Shown in pieces: positions 44,804-53,947 of a DNA stretch of 64,000 nt (positions are counted from its first letter, which is position 1; the number at the start of each line of letters is the position of its first letter). Source of the stretch: Bog-473 sp036268485 (lineage in GTDB: Bacteria; Actinomycetota; Acidimicrobiia; Acidimicrobiales; RAAP-2); assembly GCA_036268485.1 (NCBI GenBank), contig DATAUC010000060.1:58523-122522 (forward strand), written 5' to 3'. The translations under genes and the position numbers were made by a program. The notes beneath the pieces were generated by a model. The model did no database searches and was not told the DNA's origin. It saw nothing but the letters and a program-made list of their open reading frames with translations.

Positions 44804-45205
44804 TCAAGGCCACCATCGGGACCTCAGTGCTGTCCTGTGAGTCACCCAGTGTGGACGTGAGAACTGGACGCAAGGTGGCCCATGCTCGCGGGGGGCGGTC
44901 GCATATCGCTCCAATGCATGTTCTGCCTCAACTGTGGTCATCAGACGCGTCGTGGCGGCCAGGGGCCGGCGGCTGCGATGCCACACGCGGTCTCGGGAGT
45001 TGACGCTGACATTGCGATACCACTGAGAGCGAACACCGAAGCCTGAGAGCACAACGAAGGTGTCAGCTCTCGGATGCTCAACGACTTCGAGGACGACCCG
45101 TCGGATCTCTCCGCTCCGCCGCCCTCGGTGTTCGACCATGATGAGCCGGGAGCCACAAAGTGCCCCGAGACGCCATCGATACAGCCAAATGGGGCAGCGA
45201 ACCAA
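44804..45205 (-). CDS. F420-dependent nitroreductase/quinone-reductase-like protein (doubtful integrity)
   Basis: The minus frame encodes VRCPIWLYRWRLGALCGSRL, then EHRGRRSGEIRRVVLEVVEH, then VVLSGFGVRSQWYRNV. This is the split-barrel deazaflavin(F420)-dependent reductase pattern (Ddn/DUF385-like). TTG 45205 is the nearest possible start and has no ribosome site. The C-terminus after residue ~110 no longer looks like the family, so a frame shift may be present. It is 43 bases downstream of the SCO1-like gene and next to the thiC relic, in a decayed stretch. Confidence 0.55.
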   Translation of the reverse strand: MVRCPIWLYRWRLGALCGSRLIMVEHRGRRSGEIRRVVLEVVEHPRADTFVVLSGFGVRSQWYRNVSVNSRDRVWHRSRRPLAATTRLMTTVEAEHALERYATAPREHGPPCVQFSRPHWVTHRTALRSRWWP

Positions 45206-45248
45206 CCAACGGAACGTAGAGCGGCAACGAGGACGTGCGCGTTGCGCT

Positions 45249-46037
45249 TCACGGCGAAGGGACCGCTCGACCGAGTGACCATCCGATTGCGTTGAGGGCG
45301 TCGGCAATGGTCCAACTTCCTCCGCCGGGATGGCGAAGGTTCTGGACCCCTTGGGCATCGAGGAGGGTTCGGATGCGAGTCGGCACGCTCGACACCCGTA
45401 CCATGCCGCCGTCGAAGAAGCGTTCGTGGAGCTGACCATTGAGCAAAATAAAGCCGTCGGAGTGATCAACGTCATAGGTGTAAGGCTTTCCGGTTTCCCA
45501 GTTGATCCCCGGTGGCGAACCTTCGGGCACCTTTTGGTAGTAGATGCCGAAGAAGTGCCACAACCGAGCGATCGTGGCGCTCGACGCCGTGAGGAGTGGC
45601 CAGATTGACCCCGTCGTGTGGGCGTAGGCGGCCATGCGATCAGGCTTGTCGCGACCAGGATCGACCGTGACTTCGGCGATCACGACTTTGTGGGTGAGCT
45701 TGTCGGCCACTATGGCGCGCTCGATGTCGAGGAGGGCGCCGGTAGTCACCGGACACTCTTCCTGGCACGAAGTGAGAAATGGAGCCAACAAGACGGTGCG
45801 GCCGCGATACTGATCCAAGGTGACCTGGTGGCCCTCTTGGTTCTCGAAGCTGAGGTGTGCGATCGAACTCGGCAGGGTCCGGTTCAGCACTGCACCGATG
45901 GCCGGTGAAGGCGCCGAGGGCACTCCCGAGGCCCTCGCTTGCATGATGCCGAACCAGGTGAAGAGCCCGCCGACGACCAGCAGGCCGGCCAGTGCGAGAT
46001 GAAGGCGGGGCTTATTCAGGGTGTTCGTGGTAGCCAT
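45249..46037 (-). CDS. SCO1/SenC-family copper-binding protein
   Basis: 262 residues from ATG 46037. N-terminal signal/anchor helix (LHLALAGLLVVGGLFTWFG), then a thioredoxin-like domain with the copper ligands C-Q-E-E-C (Cys91, Cys95) and His192 in YDVDHSDGFIL, as in SCO1 proteins that deliver copper to cytochrome c oxidase CuA. Also has the VTVDPGRDKPDRMAAYA segment typical of the family. The open frame runs further upstream across the divergent MarR gene and is not used. No oxidase genes are nearby. Confidence 0.88.
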   Translation of the reverse strand: MATTNTLNKPRLHLALAGLLVVGGLFTWFGIMQARASGVPSAPSPAIGAVLNRTLPSSIAHLSFENQEGHQVTLDQYRGRTVLLAPFLTSCQEECPVTTGALLDIERAIVADKLTHKVVIAEVTVDPGRDKPDRMAAYAHTTGSIWPLLTASSATIARLWHFFGIYYQKVPEGSPPGINWETGKPYTYDVDHSDGFILLNGQLHERFFDGGMVRVSSVPTRIRTLLDAQGVQNLRHPGGGSWTIADALNAIGWSLGRAVPSP

Positions 46038-46058
46038 AGGGTATGCAATGATTAGTAT

Positions 46059-46547
46059 ATGCATGCAAGTTCGAAGGATCCCGTCGCCGTGCATGACGCC
46101 ATGGTCGATGCCGTTCTCAGTGCCAGCCGGGTCCTGGTGGCGATTGCCGCCCGATCGCTGGCCGACGCGGGTGAGGAGGTGACCCTCACCCAGTACCGCT
46201 CCCTCGTGGTGTTGGCCTCGCGTGGTCCTCAGGGCGTGGCTGCGCTGGCGGAAGCCGTCGCCGTCACTCCCCCCACCGCATCTCGATTGGTCGACCGGCT
46301 CGTCAGGAAGGGGCTGGTACGGCGGCGAACCGATCGCCACGACAGGCGCCAGGTCAGGATCGCCCTGACTGAGTCGGGCCGGGCCCTCATTGACGCCGTG
46401 TCGAAGCGCCGCCGTCAAGAGATCGCCACACTGCTCTCGAGCATTGCTCCCGAGACCCAACGTTCAGTGGTGGATGCCTTGGCCCGGCTGGCGGCAGTGG
46501 CGGGCGAGGTCCCCGAGCAGGACTGGAGTACCGGGTGGGACCTCTAG
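46059..46547 (+). CDS. MarR-family transcriptional regulator
   Basis: 162 residues: helix-turn-helix GVAALAEAVAVTPPTASRLV with wing DRHDRRQVRIALTESGRAL. The start ATG is only 21 bases from the divergent SCO1-like start, and the short spacer (TATGCAATGATTAGTATATG) must hold operators for both. Its 3' end overlaps the ClC gene by 13 bases, so it may regulate the channel, the SCO1-like gene, or both. Confidence 0.88.
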   Translation: MHASSKDPVAVHDAMVDAVLSASRVLVAIAARSLADAGEEVTLTQYRSLVVLASRGPQGVAALAEAVAVTPPTASRLVDRLVRKGLVRRRTDRHDRRQVRIALTESGRALIDAVSKRRRQEIATLLSSIAPETQRSVVDALARLAAVAGEVPEQDWSTGWDL

Positions 46548-48604
46548 ACGACCCGGGAGCGCCCCCACATCCGAGTCATAGCGAAGGGACTCGAAAAGCA
46601 ACCGCCCACGCGTCGCGCTGGGTGGCCTCGGCGTCCTATCTCCAGAAGTGGATCGTCTTGGGCGTGGTTATCGGGGCCGTGGCTGGGGCGGGGGCCATCA
46701 TTTTCTACGAGGCGCTGGTTCTCAGCACGCACTTCTTCCTGGGCACCTTGGGCGGCTATCGCGTACCGACTCCGGCCGGGGAGGGAGGCTTCATCGGCTC
46801 GGCGTCACCGGCTCGACCATGGGCCCTTCCCCTCATTGCCGGGGGTGGCGCTCTCATTGCCGGAATACTGGTCTTTTGCTTTGCCCCCGAGGCCGAAGGG
46901 CATGGCACCGACGCGGCCATCTCCGCTGTGCATCACAACCCCCGGGGGGTGCGCTTCCGAGCCGTCGTGGTGAAAATCATCGCCTCTGCCCTCACCATCG
47001 GGTCTGGTGGATCGGGCGGGCGGGAGGGGCCCACGGGCCAGATCAGCGCCGGATTCGGGTCGTTGCTGGCACGAGTGTTGGACCTCGAACCCCTCGACGG
47101 CCGCATCGCTGTCGCCACCGGGGTCGGTTCGGGCATCGGGGCAATCTTCAGTGCGCCATTGGGTGGAGCGGTGTTGGCAGCCGAGATCCTCTACAGAGAC
47201 GATTTCGAGCCCGCCGCACTCCTCCCGTGCTTCATCGCCTCAGCCGTAAGCTTCGTGGTCTTCGGTGCGGCCGAGGGCTACAAGCCGCTGTTCGGTTATC
47301 TCGGCTCATACCATTTCTCTGATCCAGCGCAGCTGATCTGGTTCGCCATCATCGGCGTCCTCGCTGGCCTAGTCGGTCTCCTTTACGCCAAGAGCTTCTA
47401 TGGGATGGCTGACCTCTTTCATCGCCTGCCCTGGCCCCGGTGGGTCAACCCGGCCATCGGGGGTGTTCTGGTGGGTGCCATCGGCATTGCCATTCCCGAA
47501 GTACTCGGGACCGGCTATGGCTGGGTGCAGAAGAGCTTCGGCCACGAACTGCTCTCGATCCCTCTTTGGATTGTCGTGCTCCTTCCGTTGGCCCGGATCT
47601 TGGCCACCTCACTCTCTATTGGCTCGGGAGGCTCGGGGGGCATCTTCGGGCCCGGCATGGTCATCGGAGCCTTCCTCGGCGCCGCCGTGTGGCGGGTCTT
47701 TGACTCCTCGTTCCCTTCCCTCGGCCACAACCCGGCGCCCTACGTGATCGTCGGGATGATGAGTTGCTTTGGCGGCATTTCCCGCGCACCACTGGCCGTC
47801 ATGCTCATGGTGGCGGAAATGACGGGCAGTATCTCGATACTGGTTCCGGCCATGGTGGCTGTCGGTCTCTCGTGGTTGATCGTGCGGCGCAACGACGACA
47901 CCATCTATCGAAGCCAGCTGAAAAGTCGAGCCGATGCCCCGGCCCAACGGATCCTGGCCGGACTTCCGCTGCTCGGTGCCATCTCGACCGCCCGAGCCAT
48001 GGCCAAACCCCGCCTGATCATCACGGGCGCGCAACGGGGCGGACGGGTGAGTACCGCCATGGATGATTCCGGTCTCAACGGTGCTCCGCTGGTCGATGGA
48101 GACGGGCGCTTCGAAGGCATCCTGACCCGCTCGGCCCTCCAGGGCAATGAGCGTCGATCGGTCAGCGACCTCGCTGACGCCGGAGCTCCCACCGTGTCTG
48201 CTGACAGCCGACTCGATGCCGCCCTCGAGAGTCTGATCGAGACGCCCCTGGGTTGGGTGCCGGTACTCGATGACGAACGGCGGGTGGTGGGCACGTTGTC
48301 GATCTCAGACATTGTCCGGGCCTATCGCGGTGAACTGGCAACCAGCGCAGAGCGAATGGGCGAACTCGGCACGACGGCTGGCGCTTTTCGGGTGACACTC
48401 GATACGCACACCGGGCTGACCGGCAAGGTGCTTCGCCATGCAGAATTGCCTAAGGGTCTACTGATCACATCGCTCACACGAGGCGACCAGACCTTCGTGC
48501 CCAATGGCGACACCGTGTTTGCAGCGGGAGACCACCTCTTCGTACTCGGGCATCCGAGTGATCTGGCGGCCCTGGCCCACGGCCTGGGTCCTACATCGAG
48601 CTAG
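46535..48604 (+). CDS. ClC-type chloride channel/antiporter with CBS and TrkA_C-like domains
   Basis: 689 residues. The ClC membrane domain (~35-465) has the selectivity-filter segments GSGGSGGREGPTGQ and GSGGSGGIFGPGMVIG and ten or more helices. A CBS pair (~490-610: GAPLVDGDGRFEGILTRSAL, then PVLDDERRVVGTLSISDI) and a C-terminal RCK/TrkA_C-like domain (~615-689: VLRHAELPKGLLITSLTRGD, FAAGDHLFVLG) follow. The GTG start overlaps the MarR gene. The cytoplasmic domains suggest ligand gating by adenine nucleotides or other small molecules. Confidence 0.9.
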   Translation: MGPLDDPGAPPHPSHSEGTRKATAHASRWVASASYLQKWIVLGVVIGAVAGAGAIIFYEALVLSTHFFLGTLGGYRVPTPAGEGGFIGSASPARPWALPLIAGGGALIAGILVFCFAPEAEGHGTDAAISAVHHNPRGVRFRAVVVKIIASALTIGSGGSGGREGPTGQISAGFGSLLARVLDLEPLDGRIAVATGVGSGIGAIFSAPLGGAVLAAEILYRDDFEPAALLPCFIASAVSFVVFGAAEGYKPLFGYLGSYHFSDPAQLIWFAIIGVLAGLVGLLYAKSFYGMADLFHRLPWPRWVNPAIGGVLVGAIGIAIPEVLGTGYGWVQKSFGHELLSIPLWIVVLLPLARILATSLSIGSGGSGGIFGPGMVIGAFLGAAVWRVFDSSFPSLGHNPAPYVIVGMMSCFGGISRAPLAVMLMVAEMTGSISILVPAMVAVGLSWLIVRRNDDTIYRSQLKSRADAPAQRILAGLPLLGAISTARAMAKPRLIITGAQRGGRVSTAMDDSGLNGAPLVDGDGRFEGILTRSALQGNERRSVSDLADAGAPTVSADSRLDAALESLIETPLGWVPVLDDERRVVGTLSISDIVRAYRGELATSAERMGELGTTAGAFRVTLDTHTGLTGKVLRHAELPKGLLITSLTRGDQTFVPNGDTVFAAGDHLFVLGHPSDLAALAHGLGPTSS

Positions 48605-48844
48605 TGCTCCACGTGCTCGATTGCGATGGGGGAGGAGTAACCTGACCAGCGGAGAGCCGGGAAGCCTGGTCGGCACGATGTCCACTCGCGAGAGGAATGG
48701 ACATGTGCGGTTCCTGGCTGGACTGACATTCCCATCCTGGTCTCGCATCTCGGGACGCCGTGGTGCTGGCGTACGGCTTCGTCTGTGGGACTCCCTTGTT
48801 CGGCGACGGGTGTGAAAATTCGACGAATCAGGGACCGGGCACCC

Positions 48845-49543
48845 TTAGGCGCGATGCTTACGAGGCTTCGTCGGCTTGAGATTTGCTGTGGTCAGGAGTC
48901 GAGCTTCAATACCGTCAAGGAGGTACCCCAGTCCCTCCTTGAATCGGTCTGGCCGCGTGAACTGGGCCAGTTCCGCGACCAGTGCATCAGCGCTCCCGTC
49001 GTCGGTCGATGATTGATGACGGGACGCTTCGAGGGCAGAGAACCCAATGGTGTAGGTGTGGATGGCACCGTAGGCCCGGCGGGACGATGCCTGGTCAAAG
49101 CCAGCCTTAGCCAAAACTGCCAACAACGTGTTCATTCGCTGAATGGCCGTTGGAGAGACGACCGGGTGGCGCAGGTAGACATGGAGTACCGCCGGCTCGC
49201 TGACCAAGAGGTCGTGCAGGCGCTCGGCGGCCTCTTCAACCCACTCCCGCCAGTCGGCCTGGCGAACTCGGGGTTTCCATCGACTCGCGAGAAGCCGATC
49301 AGCTAGTTCGTCGAGCAGGTCATCCTTGTCCCGTACGTGGCGATAGAGGCTCATCGGCGCCACTTCGAGATCTGCCGCCAGGCTGCGAATCGTCATGTCT
49401 TCAAATCCGCCTTCTTGCAATGTTCGGGCAGCTGCATCGACAATTTGGTCCCGAGAGATCGATCCCCAGGCAGCCCGGTCCCGAGGCCGCTTTCTTCCTC
49501 TCGTTGCTCTCGATGTCCCCGAACTCCGGCCCCCATTGGTCAT
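48845..49543 (-). CDS. TetR-family transcriptional regulator
   Basis: 232 residues: basic N-terminal extension, TetR helix-turn-helix (ISRDQIVDAAARTL, then MTIRSLAADLEVAPMSLYRH) and a C-terminal ligand-binding domain of the TetR_C type. The start lies 18 bases from a large inverted repeat. It is divergent from the SDR-led operon 320 bases away, which it probably controls along with itself. Confidence 0.9.
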   Translation of the reverse strand: MTNGGRSSGTSRATRGRKRPRDRAAWGSISRDQIVDAAARTLQEGGFEDMTIRSLAADLEVAPMSLYRHVRDKDDLLDELADRLLASRWKPRVRQADWREWVEEAAERLHDLLVSEPAVLHVYLRHPVVSPTAIQRMNTLLAVLAKAGFDQASSRRAYGAIHTYTIGFSALEASRHQSSTDDGSADALVAELAQFTRPDRFKEGLGYLLDGIEARLLTTANLKPTKPRKHRA

Positions 49544-49560
49544 GGATCGATGCTATCGAA

Positions 49561-49601
49561 TGCGTACGTGTACGAATCGCAAGAACGGGTACATGTACGC
49601 A
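49561..49601. promoter_or_regulatory. Long inverted repeat, probable TetR operator; flanking intergenic region
   Basis: Arms TGCGTACGTGTAC and GTACATGTACGCA (12 of 13 complementary) with a 15-base spacer, in the 320-base gap between the divergent TetR gene and the SDR operon. Each arm is itself nearly palindromic (GTACNTGTAC), as expected for two TetR dimers. The rest of the gap holds only a weak 70-codon frame (49640-49852) that I do not call. Confidence 0.68.
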
Positions 49602-49862
49602 AATGAAGCTTTCCGAGGAATCACGGCAAACGGTGGCTATTGGTAGCGATATGGATCCTGCTGGCCTTTTGTGTGTGGGCCACTGTGGCCGCGGTGTTGG
49701 CAATGTTCGACAGCCAGCGCGCCCATCGGGCCCACTCCCGGCTGAAGCAGTACTGGCTCCGGGTGGACCTTCGCGGCCTACATCGACTTCACGCACCCCA
49801 TCGCTTGGGCCACGCGCGCTCGAGGATGCGGATCGGGCAGCACGTCCGGTGAGTCCCAATCT

Positions 49863-50936
49863 ATGCGAGGGGGTCTCGCGGTGACCAGCCAAGACGAAAA
49901 AGGAGCCCTCGTTCGACCCATCGTGGTGGTAACGGGGGCATCGGCGGGAGTGGGGCGAGCCACTGCTCGTGCCTTTGCCGATTCAGGTTACGACGTCGCC
50001 CTTCTGGCCCGTGGCGGAGCCGGCCTCGAAGCAGCGGCCGCCGAAGTGACGGCTGCTGGAGGGCGCGCGGTTGTTGTTGCTACCGATGTGAGCCAGTTCG
50101 CTGAGGTCGAAGCTGCCGCGACCTTGGTCGAGAACGAGCTGGGACCCATCGCGGTGTGGGTGAACGATGCCATGACCACTGTTTTTGCGCCGAGCTGGCA
50201 AGTAGCTCCCGAGGATTTTCAGCGGGCCGTGGAAGTGACGTTTCTCGGTCAAGTCTGGGGAACGATGGTGGCGCTCGCCCGTATGCGCCCGCGGGACCAT
50301 GGCAACATTGTCAATGTCGGATCAGCCCTGGCATACATGGGAATTCCACTCCAGGCTGCCTACTGCTCGGCCAAGTTCGCCTGTCGGGGGTTCTTCGAAT
50401 CGGTGCGCGCCGAACTCTTGCACGAGAAGAGCAACGTCCGATTAAGCATGGTGCATCTGCCGGCGGTCAATACCCCGCAGTTCGACTGGTGCGAGACGAC
50501 ACTGGAGTTTCATCCCCAGCCAGTGCCTCCCATTTACCAACCCGAGGTGGCAGCGCGATTCATTCTCCAAGCAGCCCAAAACGGTCGGCGCACCAAGGTG
50601 GTCGGTTCGTGGAACAAGGCGTTGGTCGTGGGCGGGTCCCTCTTCCCGGGACTAGCGAACAACTATGCCGCCCTGGGGGCCTGGGAGAGCCAGCTGACAG
50701 ACCGCCCGGTATCGCAGAAGCGGCAGGTAAACCTGCACCTCCCGGTGGACGTGACCCGCGACCATGGGTCGCACGGAATCTTTGATGACCGCTCCAAGGG
50801 AGTTGTAGACCCGAGCTTTCTCAACTCGCTCCCCACAGTCGCTCGCACGTTTGGCACTGCGCTCGTTCGAACGGTTCGGGCCAAACGGGAGAGATACGCC
50901 CGTCAGCTGGTCATCAAAGCAGAGGCAATCCGGTGA
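49863..50936 (+). CDS. SDR-family oxidoreductase
   Basis: 357 residues, a longer SDR: TGASAGVG at 24-31, catalytic Ser about 154, YCSAK with Tyr167/Lys171, and an extended C-terminal part (~240-357) with an unusual VNLHLPVDVTRDHGSHGIFD segment. Starts at ATG 49863 or GTG 49881. First of five plus-strand genes with overlapping ends; regulated probably by the divergent TetR protein. Substrate unknown. Confidence 0.87.
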   Translation: MRGGLAVTSQDEKGALVRPIVVVTGASAGVGRATARAFADSGYDVALLARGGAGLEAAAAEVTAAGGRAVVVATDVSQFAEVEAAATLVENELGPIAVWVNDAMTTVFAPSWQVAPEDFQRAVEVTFLGQVWGTMVALARMRPRDHGNIVNVGSALAYMGIPLQAAYCSAKFACRGFFESVRAELLHEKSNVRLSMVHLPAVNTPQFDWCETTLEFHPQPVPPIYQPEVAARFILQAAQNGRRTKVVGSWNKALVVGGSLFPGLANNYAALGAWESQLTDRPVSQKRQVNLHLPVDVTRDHGSHGIFDDRSKGVVDPSFLNSLPTVARTFGTALVRTVRAKRERYARQLVIKAEAIR

Positions 50937-51601
50937 AGCTGCCTCATTTTACCCAGCATGGGACAAGCGTCCATGGCGATGCCCTCGACCTTCTCAACGA
51001 AGAATCGGCCCTGCTGCGAGAACTCTTCGCCAAGTGGAACACCACGACACCGGATCGGACGGTGGGCGGCGAAGCCGTCCCCGCTAAATGGGACCACGGC
51101 ACAATTGGGAAGCTCATTCTCGAACACGCTGCAGTGCGCCTCGCCGCGGTGGAGGCAATCGCAGACGTTCTTTCTCAAATCGGAAAGAACGACGAGGGAG
51201 CAGCGTTCAGAAAGGAGAACGACGCAGTGCGACCGATCTTGGACCAGATGTACGACAGCGGTCGAGGCGTGCAACCAATTTCGGTAGCCATCACGCCCGG
51301 ATTTATCGACGCCGTGGAGCAACTCGAAGAACTCTGGCGGGCTGAACTCGGCGCGGGCCGTGAGCAGCGGAGCTTGGATGCTCTGATTGCTGCGCTCGGC
51401 TCTGACCGGTCCGAGCTACGCAGTGCCAAATACCTTCGCAAGCATGCGCCGGCGCACCCAGGCGCACAGCGCCGCTGGTATGACCGGGTTCCCGTGCTGC
51501 TTCGTCTCCATGCAGCCGAAGACCGACTCCGCGGCTTCCCCTGGGGCGAGAGCAGCCTCGGCGATCAAAAGCTGGCCAGACACTATGACCGCGAAATCTG
51601 A
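50933..51601 (+). CDS. Helical protein of unknown function (hemerythrin-like in parts)
   Basis: 222 residues, almost entirely alpha-helical by composition. LLNEESALLRELFAKW and GKLILEHAAVRLAAVEAIAD recall hemerythrin/HHE-type helical bundles (Glu/His in helix pairs), but the full set of metal ligands is not evident. GTG start overlaps the SDR stop by four bases, and the HPP-like gene overlaps its end by 17. Function not predictable. Confidence 0.7.
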   Translation: MKLPHFTQHGTSVHGDALDLLNEESALLRELFAKWNTTTPDRTVGGEAVPAKWDHGTIGKLILEHAAVRLAAVEAIADVLSQIGKNDEGAAFRKENDAVRPILDQMYDSGRGVQPISVAITPGFIDAVEQLEELWRAELGAGREQRSLDALIAALGSDRSELRSAKYLRKHAPAHPGAQRRWYDRVPVLLRLHAAEDRLRGFPWGESSLGDQKLARHYDREI

Positions 51602-52163
51602 CCTCTCACCTTGGCACCCAGGGCCGCTTCGAGTGGCGCTGGGTGCCCGCTACCTCCTGCTCACCGGCGTGTTCGTCGGCGCGGTTGGGGTCGCCGGGCG
51701 GTTCCTCGGCTTCGCCCCTCCTCACCAGCACCGTCGGGCCTACCGCCTGTGTGTACGCCGCCCATCCCCACAGCGAGGCGGCAAGGTTCCGCAACGCCTT
51801 GGTTGGCCATGGGTGGCCATCGGCTGCGGGCTGGGTGCTCTCTTCGTCTTCGGGCTCGTGCGGTACCCATCGGTCAGCCACACCGGTTCACCCTCGGCAG
51901 TCCAGGTGGCCGCGGCCGTGATTGGCGTCGGTCTGACCGTTTTCGCCCTGGAGCTGGCCGGCTCTCATCACGCGCCCTCGGCGGCCACGGCGCTCCTCAT
52001 CACGACGGGCCTCGCCAAGCCAGGCGCGCCGCTCATCGGCCTCGTGCTTGGTGTTGCCGTCGGTCCGCTTATCGGCCGGAGCCTGCTCGCTCGCAGGGCC
52101 AGCACCGAGGAACAGTCCGACCGTCGCCAGTCCCCGCGCTACATTGAAGCGGTCCTGTCGTGA
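51585..52163 (+). CDS. HPP-family membrane protein with two compensating frame shifts
   Basis: 192 codons open. The C-terminal half (VQVAAAVIGVGLTVFALELA, then GSHHAPSAATALLITTGLA) has the His-Pro-like loop and helices of HPP-type membrane proteins. Between about 51717 and 51815 the family-like sequence lies in a neighbouring frame (LLTSTVGPTACVYAAHPHSE, then AARFRNALVGHG), while this frame reads an Arg/Pro-rich stretch. One base gained near 51717 and one lost near 51815 would explain it. Either a mildly damaged gene or a sequencing error. Overlaps its neighbours on both sides. Confidence 0.65.
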   Translation: MTAKSDLSPWHPGPLRVALGARYLLLTGVFVGAVGVAGRFLGFAPPHQHRRAYRLCVRRPSPQRGGKVPQRLGWPWVAIGCGLGALFVFGLVRYPSVSHTGSPSAVQVAAAVIGVGLTVFALELAGSHHAPSAATALLITTGLAKPGAPLIGLVLGVAVGPLIGRSLLARRASTEEQSDRRQSPRYIEAVLS

Positions 52164-53947
52164 GTCCCTTGCAGCGGGTCGACGGATTCGCGCCCATAGG
52201 GGAGTACGCAGTGCTGGGCGACGGCCGGACCGTCGCCCTGCTCGCCCTCGACGGCAATGTGGACTGGTGGGCCCTCCCGGCACTCGACTCGCCCCCGGTG
52301 CTTTCCGGTCTTCTCGACCCCGACGGTGGTGGCCGCCTCGCCTTGGCCCCATCGGGTGGCTACAAAGTCGCCCGCTGCTACCTTGACGGTTCCAACGTCA
52401 TCGAGACCACTTACACCACCACGACCGGCGTCGCACGTGTCACCGCGGCGCTCAACTTGGGTTCAGCCGGCCCGCTCCCCTGGACCGAGCTTGCCCAACG
52501 AATCGACGTCCTCGCTGGATTCGTCGACCTGAACTGGGCCCTTACTCCCGGAAATCGCTTCGGCCGAGCCACCCCATGCCTCACCGATTGCCACGGCACC
52601 CCGGTGGCCCACATCGAGGACCAGACTCTCGGGGTCATCGTCGACGGCCTCGGGCCAGCCGCCATCACCTCGCACAGTGTGTCCGGTTGCGACAGGTTGC
52701 ACGAAGGGAGCCGAGCACTGCTCGCCGTCGTAGCCACCGACGCCGAGCCGCTCTTCGTTCCAACACCGGCCGCCATTCAGTCCCGACTGGATCGGACCAT
52801 CAGCTCGTGGCGGCGCTGGGCCGCACTGCTTCCGAACGGGGGCCGCTGGAGCTTCGCAGTGCGCAGGTCCGCGCTGGCCATCAAGACGCTGCTGGCCGAG
52901 CATTCGGGCGCCATCGCCGCGGCCGCCACAACCTCGCTCCCCGAGCGGATAGGTGGCACCAAAAACTGGGACTACCGCTATGCCTGGATCCGAGATTCGT
53001 CGTTCACCCTCGACGCCCTCCTCAACCTCGGCCTGCACGAAGAAGTCCATGGAGCGGTTTCCTGGCTCCTGAGCGCCGTACGCGACAACGGCGGCGACCT
53101 GCACGTCCTCTACACCCTCGATGGAAGCGTCGCCGATCGACAGGCGACGCTCGACAGCCCCGGCTGGCGCCACAGCCAACCCGTCCGATCCGGGAATTCT
53201 GCTTCAGGTCAGATCCAACTCGGGACCTACGGCGACTTGTTCGACACGATCAGCCGCTACTGCGCCGAAGGTCACCTCATCGACCGGGCCACAGGCCGCA
53301 TGCTTGCCGATCTGGCCGACCGCTGCTGCGACGGCTGGCAAGCCCGCGACTCGGGCATCTGGGAGCTCGAGACCTGCCGGCACTACACGATATCCAAAAT
53401 CGGGTGCTGGGTCGCGCTCGACCGTGCCGCTCACCTCGCCGAGGCGGGCCAGCTCCCGTGCCGTCACGTCGATCGCTGGCGTGAGGGGGCCGAGCAAATC
53501 CGGGCCTGGGTCAACGCCCACTGCTGGTCCGATCCCAAGCAGGCATACACGTTTTACGCCGGCACCGAGGACCTTGATGCCGCTGTACTGCTGGCCGGAC
53601 GCACCGGCTTCGAACGCGGTCCCCGCTTGGCCTCGACCATCGATGCCATCGTCACCGAACTCGGCCACGGACCGCTCCTCTATCGCTACACCGGCATGCA
53701 AGAGGAAGAAGGCGCGTTCGTTGCGTGCAGCTTCTGGATGGTCGATGCCCTAGTCCAGACCGGCCAGACCGAGCGAGCCCGCCACATCATGGAGGGCGCC
53801 CTCGCACTGGCCAATGATGTCGGGCTCTTCTCAGAGCAAATCGACCCTGAGACGGGCGCCTTCTTGGGCAACATACCCCAGGGCCTGTCGCACCTGGCGC
53901 TGATCAACGCTGCGTTCACCCTTCAGCGAGCCTGCGACCACCAATGA
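52160..53947 (+). CDS. Glycoside hydrolase family 15 protein (glucoamylase/trehalase-like)
   Basis: 595 residues. N-terminal beta-sandwich (IGEYAVLGDGRTVALLALDG, NVDWWALPALDSPP) and an alpha/alpha barrel: KNWDYRYAWIRDSSFTLDAL, GIWELETCRHYTISKIGCWV with the candidate catalytic Glu, and FSEQIDPETGAFLGNIPQGLSHLAL with the second. This is the pattern of cytoplasmic GH15 enzymes of actinobacteria, several of which are trehalases. GTG start overlaps the HPP-like stop (GTGA), and the stop overlaps the next start. Confidence 0.92.
   Translation: MSPLQRVDGFAPIGEYAVLGDGRTVALLALDGNVDWWALPALDSPPVLSGLLDPDGGGRLALAPSGGYKVARCYLDGSNVIETTYTTTTGVARVTAALNLGSAGPLPWTELAQRIDVLAGFVDLNWALTPGNRFGRATPCLTDCHGTPVAHIEDQTLGVIVDGLGPAAITSHSVSGCDRLHEGSRALLAVVATDAEPLFVPTPAAIQSRLDRTISSWRRWAALLPNGGRWSFAVRRSALAIKTLLAEHSGAIAAAATTSLPERIGGTKNWDYRYAWIRDSSFTLDALLNLGLHEEVHGAVSWLLSAVRDNGGDLHVLYTLDGSVADRQATLDSPGWRHSQPVRSGNSASGQIQLGTYGDLFDTISRYCAEGHLIDRATGRMLADLADRCCDGWQARDSGIWELETCRHYTISKIGCWVALDRAAHLAEAGQLPCRHVDRWREGAEQIRAWVNAHCWSDPKQAYTFYAGTEDLDAAVLLAGRTGFERGPRLASTIDAIVTELGHGPLLYRYTGMQEEEGAFVACSFWMVDALVQTGQTERARHIMEGALALANDVGLFSEQIDPETGAFLGNIPQGLSHLALINAAFTLQRACDHQ

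Noticed and set aside
48605..48720. Structured stretch after the ClC gene (stems CTGACCAG/CTGGTCGG and TGTCCA/TGGACA), riboswitch-like
   Set aside because: Does not match a class I know, and the next plus-strand gene is over 1 kb away; may be just terminator structure.
49640..49852. 70-codon ORF with one hydrophobic helix
   Set aside because: TTG start, no ribosome site, Arg/His-rich second half looks like a wrong frame.
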